This document shows positions 48,348 to 52,882 of a DNA stretch of 52,882 nucleotides, in pieces. The notes under the pieces are model-generated. The model made no database searches, was not told where the DNA came from, and saw only the letters and a list, made by a program, of their open reading frames with translations. The position numbers and the translations under genes are program-made. The stretch is from Geobacillus proteiniphilus (lineage in GTDB: Bacteria; Bacillota; Bacilli; Bacillales; Anoxybacillaceae): positions 1-52,882 of the forward strand of contig NZ_MQMG01000022.1 of NCBI RefSeq assembly GCF_001908025.1, read 5' to 3'. The stretch's first letter is position 1; each line of letters begins with the position of its first letter.

Positions 48348-49175
48348 TTAATCTGCGACGCGAATGGACAACGTCCCGTTTTTCATCAGCTCATCGAGTG
48401 TATATTCGACGACCCGTCCGAATTCTGGAAGCTCGATTTGCAGCACCCGCTCTAAAATGTTCAAGCCGACGACTTTGCCGAAGCCGTGCGGTGTTTCGAC
48501 ATATTCCCCTAAATCCGGGAGTTGTTCTTTCGCCGTCTCATACTCTTCGTTTTCATATTTCAGGCAACACATCAGCCGGCCGCACAGCCCGGAAATCTTC
48601 GTCGGATTGAGCGACAAGTTTTGATCTTTCGCCATTTTGATCGACACCGGTTCAAAATCGCCTAAAAACGTCGAACAACAAAGCATGCGGCCGCACGGCC
48701 CGATGCCGCCAAGCATTTTCGCCTCGTCGCGCACCCCGATTTGCCGCAGCTCAATGCGCGTGCGGAAAATCGACGCTAAGTCCTTCACAAGCTCGCGGAA
48801 ATCGACGCGCCCATCGGCAGTGAAATAAAAGATCACTTTATTGCGGTCAAACGTATATTCCACATCGACGAGCTTCATTTCGAGCCCGTGCTCCTCCACT
48901 TTGCGCAAGCAAATGTCATACGCCTCGCGCGCCGCCTTTTTGTTTTCTTCCACAACCCATTTATCTTTCTCATTCGCCACACGGATCACTTTTTTGAGCG
49001 GCATCACGATGTCGTTTTCGTCGACTTGTTTATTGGCGATGACGACTTTTCCGTACTCAATGCCGCGCGCCGTCTCAACAATGACGAATTCGCCGACGGG
49101 AATAACGGCATCGCCAGGGTCAAAATAATAAATTTTCCCTGCTTTTTTAAAACGAACGCCGACTACCGTATACAA
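48348..49175 (-). CDS. ricT: PSP1-domain protein RicT (YaaT)
   Basis: This is a 275-residue protein that with RicA and RicF forms the Y-complex carrying 4Fe-4S clusters. It affects RNase Y processing, competence, sporulation and biofilms in B. subtilis. Many cysteines are conserved (GIGPCGRMLCCSTF, SGLCGRLMCC), fitting cluster ligands. RNKVIFYFTADGRVDFRELV is typical of PSP1. The start codon is TTG at 49175, preceded by AGGGAG and aligned with the B. subtilis start. It lies 14 bp after holB. Confidence 0.96.
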   Translation of the reverse strand: MYTVVGVRFKKAGKIYYFDPGDAVIPVGEFVIVETARGIEYGKVVIANKQVDENDIVMPLKKVIRVANEKDKWVVEENKKAAREAYDICLRKVEEHGLEMKLVDVEYTFDRNKVIFYFTADGRVDFRELVKDLASIFRTRIELRQIGVRDEAKMLGGIGPCGRMLCCSTFLGDFEPVSIKMAKDQNLSLNPTKISGLCGRLMCCLKYENEEYETAKEQLPDLGEYVETPHGFGKVVGLNILERVLQIELPEFGRVVEYTLDELMKNGTLSIRVAD

Positions 49176-49189
49176 CGGCTCTCCCTCCT

Positions 49190-50182
49190 TTACCGCTTTA
49201 ATTGAAGAACGAGCTGCTCAACAAGCAACGCCGTGCTCATATTCGTTGTATTTAAACGCGTTTTCGCTTGTAAAATCGCTTCCATGCCAGCCACAATCCG
49301 CCGCTGCGGGCAAGCAAGCGCCCATCGTTGCAGGCGGTTCAGCTGATCGCGGTATAACACGCCGTCCATTTGCCCGGTTTGAATATGCAACAAATCGCGG
49401 TATAAATATAAAAGCAAATCAAGTCCAAGGTCAAGCTGATGGTTTTCCAAAAAATGCGGAAACAAGCGGTCGTGGATGAAAAACAAAAGCTGCAGCTCCG
49501 GCTTGCCCAGCATCTCATACCATTGTAGCACTAATGTTCGCGCCTCGGCAAACCAACTATCTTGGGCAAGCGCCAGTGCTTCCTCGAAGCTGTTTGTCAA
49601 ATGGGCAGCCAACAGCGCCAACGGCAACGGCACGTGCTCCTCGACAAGTCCCTGGGCGAGCTCTGCCGGCGGCAACGGCCGGAACGAAAGCACTTGACAG
49701 CGGGAAACGATCGTCCCTAGCAGGCGGTGGTATTGCTCAGTCAGCAATACCGCCACCGTCCCCGGATGCGGCTCTTCCAAAAATTTCAGAAGGCTGTTGG
49801 CAGCGCTTGTCGTCATTTGATCGGCGTGCTCAACGATGTACATTTTTTTATCCGACTCGACCGCTGTTTTCGAGAACTCTTGCTGCAGCCATTCGATTTG
49901 TTCCTTTTTGATTGATCCTCCATCCGGGCCGATCATCCGGACGTCGGGGTGGTTGCCGGAGTCGATGCGCCGGCAGTTGCGGCACTCTAGACACGGGGAA
50001 ACTCCGATTGGGGACAGACAAAACAAACGTTTCGCCAACAACAAACTGGCCGCTTTTTTGCCCGTCCCCCGCTGCCCCTCAAACAAGTACGCATGAGAAA
50101 TCCGCCCTTTTTCCAAGCCGCTTTGCAGCATTTTCGCCACCACCGGCTGGCGTTTCGCTAGCTGTTCCCATCGCATCGCCAT
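49190..50182 (-). CDS. holB: DNA polymerase III subunit delta prime
   Basis: This is a 330-residue clamp-loader AAA+ subunit. It has the modified P-loop EGQRGTGKKAAS, a zinc module with four cysteines (CLECRNC and an earlier Cys), SAANSLLKFLEEP and the SRC motif in TIVSRCQVL. These allow it to assemble with DnaX and HolA. The ATG at 50182 has AAGGAAG at suitable spacing; ATG 50176 is also possible. Between it and tmk only 78 bp remain, so yaaQ and yaaR are absent. Confidence 0.95.
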   Translation of the reverse strand: MAMRWEQLAKRQPVVAKMLQSGLEKGRISHAYLFEGQRGTGKKAASLLLAKRLFCLSPIGVSPCLECRNCRRIDSGNHPDVRMIGPDGGSIKKEQIEWLQQEFSKTAVESDKKMYIVEHADQMTTSAANSLLKFLEEPHPGTVAVLLTEQYHRLLGTIVSRCQVLSFRPLPPAELAQGLVEEHVPLPLALLAAHLTNSFEEALALAQDSWFAEARTLVLQWYEMLGKPELQLLFFIHDRLFPHFLENHQLDLGLDLLLYLYRDLLHIQTGQMDGVLYRDQLNRLQRWALACPQRRIVAGMEAILQAKTRLNTTNMSTALLVEQLVLQLKR

Positions 50183-50260
50183 CACTCTTCCTTATTTCTT
50201 ATTTCTATTCTATCATGTCCGCTAGGAATCATCACGGTCGGATTCATGGAAATGGCGCTG

Positions 50261-50905
50261 TCATCTTCCTTTCAAGCGGGAAAGCACCGCGGCCGTTGTT
50301 TCGGCGAATACATCATCAAGCGGGCGGTTCGCGTCGATGACGACAATGCGGTCGGCAAACCGTCTGGCGAGTTCCCGATACCCTTCTCGCACCTTCTCAT
50401 GAAAAGACAACGTTTCAAGGTCAAGCCGATTCACTTCCCGGCCGCGATTTCGCCGGATTCGTTCAAGCCCAATTTGCGGATCGATATCAAAATAAATCGT
50501 CAGCGACGGCATATACCCATCAATAGCGAACTCATTAATTTTCCATACTTCTTCAATGCCAAGCCCGCGGGCAAATCCCTGGTAGGCGAGGGAGCTATCA
50601 ACAAACCGGTCGCAAAGGACGACGCACCCAGCCTCAAGCGCCGGCACGATTTTCTCAAGCAAATGCTGTCGGCGCGCCGCCGCATACAAAAGCGCCTCCG
50701 TCCGCCCGTCCATCTCCGTATAATCGCGGTTTAAAATGATTGAGCGAATCGCCTCGGCAATGCGCACTCCGCCCGGTTCCCTCGTCGCCACGACGTCAAT
50801 CCCCCGCTCACGCAACAACGACTCCAATTTGCTGATCATCGTCGTTTTGCCCGCTCCTTCCGGCCCTTCAAACGAAAAAAAGCATCCGTTCATCACTCGC
50901 GGCAT
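50261..50905 (-). CDS. tmk: Thymidylate kinase
   Basis: This is a 214-residue P-loop kinase phosphorylating dTMP to dTDP. The P-loop is [11 protein letters not shown], the dTMP-binding region [18 protein letters not shown], and TREPGG and AAARRQHL are conserved. The start at 50905 has GGAGG at 9 nt; ATG 50893 would align better with some homologues. A longer frame to 50986 runs into yaaO. It is 15 bp after yaaO, so both are probably on one transcript. Confidence 0.95.
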
Positions 50906-50919
50906 CCTTTCCATCCTCC

Positions 50920-52353
50920 CTATTCGTATACAACCAATTGACCATCTTTCAGCCGGCTTCCGCCTTGTATGTGCGCCCGCTGACAAAGAAGCTGGCGGAT
51001 CTGTTCAATATGGCTGCGGCCGATCCGTTCTCCGATCCACACGAGCGGCACCCCAGGCGGATATGGAATAACCGTTTCCGCCGCTATATGTCCTTCAGCT
51101 TCCTCGAGCGCCACAGCTTTTGTCCGCAAATGGCGCAATTCATCATACGGGACTAAAACCGATAGCGGCGGGCCGAGAAAAGGCGAAGCGTCACACACCG
51201 GCGCCTCGCCATCTGGCAAATCGCGCCACGCTCGTTTGATTTTCTCCGCCGCTTCCTGAAGCCGCCCGGTTACCGCCAGCGGGCAAACGAAAAGCACGTT
51301 CATTCGATCAACGAGCTCGACAAACACCCCTTCGCGCTCAAGCCGACGCTGCAGTTCATACCCGGTCAAGGAACAGCGCGTCTGCACCGTTACTTTCAGC
51401 GGGTCGGTCTGTACGCCAAAATGGCGGGAACAAACGACTGCCACCCCGTCAATATCCGCCAGGGCTGCTTTAAACTCCTCAATTTCTGCCACGATCGCCG
51501 CCGCATCGCTTTTTGAAAGCTGGGCGACATAACTCCGCGCCAAATCGAGCGACGCCATAATCGGGTAAGACGGGCTGCTTGACTGAAACAACTGCAAAAA
51601 ATACTTCAATCGTTCAAGATCAACCCGCTCGCTGTTCACATGCAAAAACGCTCCCATCGTCATCGCCGGCAACGTTTTATGCGCCGACTGCACGACGACA
51701 TCGGCGCCATAGCGAAGCGCCGATGTCGGAAACGGGGGACCGACAACGAAATGGGCGCCATGCGCCTCATCAACCAGCACCGGAATGCCATGTTCATGAA
51801 CTAGACGGACGATTTCTGTCAAATCGGCGGCCATTCCATAATAATTTGGGTTCGTCAATACAACCGCAGCAACATCACCATGAAGCGCCAACGCCTCTTT
51901 GACCGCTTCAGGACGAATGTGCGAAGCGACACACACATCACGATCAAACTCGGGGGCAAGTAGAACAGCAGTGGCCCCCATGAGTTGCAATGCATGCATC
52001 ACCGATTTATGGCAATTGCGTTGCACAATCACTTTCTTCCTCTTTCCATCACACACGGCGGCGATCATTGCCAAATTCCCTGCCGTCGAACCGTTCACAA
52101 GGAAAAACGTCTCCCTAACGCCATACAGCTCCGCCGCCAGCGCCTGCGCCTCGGCAATCACCGACTCAGGATGATGCAAGTCATCCAAACCGGAAATTTC
52201 CGTCGCATCCAACGCCAACAGCGGCGCAAACATATCTCTCCCTCGTTCCGAAAACAAAGCGCCGTATTTATGTCCCGGCACGTGAAACGAAACCGGGCGG
52301 CGCGCCCAATGGTGCACGAGGGCGTCATATAAAGGAGTTTTCGTTTGATCCAT
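50920..52353 (-). CDS. yaaO: Orn/Lys/Arg decarboxylase-family protein YaaO
   Basis: This is a 477-residue PLP enzyme of fold type I. The PLP lysine lies in [15 protein letters not shown] (Lys226), with [20 protein letters not shown] and VDEAHGAH before it and the family C-terminal domain after residue 370. It lacks the long N-terminal wing domain of E. coli inducible decarboxylases. The paralogue SpeA in Bacillus decarboxylates arginine; the YaaO substrate is not settled. ATG 52353 has AGAGG at 6 nt; two more ATGs precede it. Confidence 0.9.
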
Positions 52354-52493
52354 CATCATCCTCTTTCCTTGCTGTCTGTCCAAGAACGGCCATCATCCGG
52401 GCAGACTGCCGAAATGCATGGGATATACAGGAGAAACATCAAACATATAGTATCACAAACGCCCGAAAAAACGCACGAGTCGCGTCAATCGCA

Positions 52494-52522
52494 AATAAAA
52501 ACAGGCCCAAATGCAGGCCCTG
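52494..52522 (-). terminator. Terminator of gin
   Basis: CAGGGCC and GGGCCTG arms pair with one mismatch, followed by TTTTTATTT on the minus strand, directly after the gin stop. Confidence 0.7.
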
Positions 52523-52523
52523 A

Positions 52524-52730
52524 TTACGAGTGAATTTTCGATGTAAACATTTTGCGCAACTGCCGCACATAAATCGAGTAGTTCGGGTCATCCGTATTCG
52601 TTTGCACAATCGCCCGATTGCAGTCCAAACAAAGAAAATGGCCAAAAAGGAAAATCCCTTCCTTTTTTTCCTGTTCACAAACGATGCATACATGTTCGCG
52701 TTGATTCCGGTCTGCTATTGATGTCCTCAC
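52524..52730 (-). CDS. csfB: Anti-sigma factor Gin (CsfB)
   Basis: This is a 68-residue zinc-finger protein with CIVC and CLDC pairs (about residues 15-37) and the conserved DPNYSIYVRQLRK. In B. subtilis Gin inhibits sigma-G, and also sigma-E, to keep them off at the wrong time or compartment. The GTG at 52730 follows GGAGGTGG; a GTG at 52739 is also in frame. A sigma-F-type promoter precedes it, as expected for a forespore gene. Confidence 0.93.
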   Translation of the reverse strand: MRTSIADRNQREHVCIVCEQEKKEGIFLFGHFLCLDCNRAIVQTNTDDPNYSIYVRQLRKMFTSKIHS

Positions 52731-52750
52731 GCTCTCCACCTCCCATCCTC

Positions 52751-52780
52751 TATGTTTCCCACATTGCTAACATTCTATAC
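52751..52780 (-). promoter_or_regulatory. Sigma-F-type promoter of csfB
   Basis: The -35 GTATA (52780-52776) fits GYWTA. After exactly 15 bp the -10 is GGGAAACATA (52760-52751), one base from GGNRANANTW. B. subtilis csfB is controlled by sigma-F. Confidence 0.75.
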
Positions 52781-52832
52781 TAGTAGATGAAAGGAAGAGA
52801 GACATTGAGCGGGTCCTTATCGTTTTTTCCTC

Positions 52833-52874
52833 AAAAAACGAAAGCAGCCAATTGCACCAATGCAACTGGCTGCT
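52833..52874 (-). terminator. Terminator of a gene beyond the right edge
   Basis: AGCAGCCAGTTGCA and TGCAATTGGCTGCT form a 14-bp stem (one mismatch-type G-U pair) followed by TTCGTTTTTT on the minus strand. It must end a transcript starting outside the window; bofA precedes csfB in B. subtilis. Confidence 0.85.
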
Positions 52875-52882
52875 CGTTTATT

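Overview
The window is a housekeeping and sporulation segment from near the replication origin of a spore-forming Bacillaceae, most likely a Geobacillus or close relative. Gene order follows the csfB-to-lysS segment of Bacillus subtilis almost gene for gene, read on the minus strand, so oriC should lie beyond the right-hand end. Endospore genes (spoIIE, spoVT, spoVG, yabG, yabP, yabQ, sspF, fin, gin), the GC-rich coding sequence and the 5S rRNA sequence all fit Geobacillus. The genus call comes from recalled sequence similarity, not a search. Only abrB is on the plus strand.

Layout from high to low coordinates (the direction of transcription). 52.9-43.4 kb: gin/csfB, the PLP decarboxylase-like yaaO, tmk, holB, ricT, yabA, trmN6, rsmI, divergent abrB, metG, tatD. 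42.4-31.1 kb: yabE, rnmV, rsmA, yabG, veg, sspF, ispE, purR, ridA, spoVG, glmU, prs, ctc, pth. 31.0-17.0 kb: fin, mfd, spoVT, yabM, mazG, rqcP, yabP, yabQ, divIC, yabR, a two-tRNA operon (Met, Glu), spoIIE, yabS, yabT. 16.0-1.8 kb: tilS, hpt, ftsH, coaX, hslO, cysK, the folate operon pabB-pabA-pabC-folP-folB-folK, yazB, dusB, lysS. The lowest 1.7 kb holds a 5S rRNA gene, eight tRNA genes and what looks like the leader of a following 16S gene just outside the window.

The genes form several working groups: translation and RNA processing (lysS, metG, dusB, tilS, rsmA, rsmI, trmN6, rnmV, pth, rqcP, tRNAs, 5S); folate and cysteine synthesis; nucleotide metabolism (prs, purR, hpt, tmk); envelope precursors and division (glmU, ispE, yabM, divIC, yabE); DNA replication and repair (holB, yabA, mfd, tatD); and sporulation control. 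Many promoters can be read directly: sigma-A, sigma-H (spoVG), sigma-B (ctc), sigma-F (gin), sigma-G (spoVT, sspF), sigma-K (yabG), and the Spo0A-type spoIIE promoter with a 21-bp spacer.

The most unusual part is the 5S/tRNA end. A 5S gene follows two near-perfect tandem sigma-A promoters by only about 13 nt, with no 16S or 23S between them, although B. subtilis has a full rRNA operon (rrnJ) here. Where B. subtilis has tRNA-Thr, this window has two diverged ~130-bp direct repeats, each carrying the first ~19 nt of tRNA-Lys. Compared with B. subtilis, yaaQ, yaaR, yazA and the xpaC-yaaN pair are missing from their usual places. I found no prophage, insertion sequence, CRISPR array or defence system.
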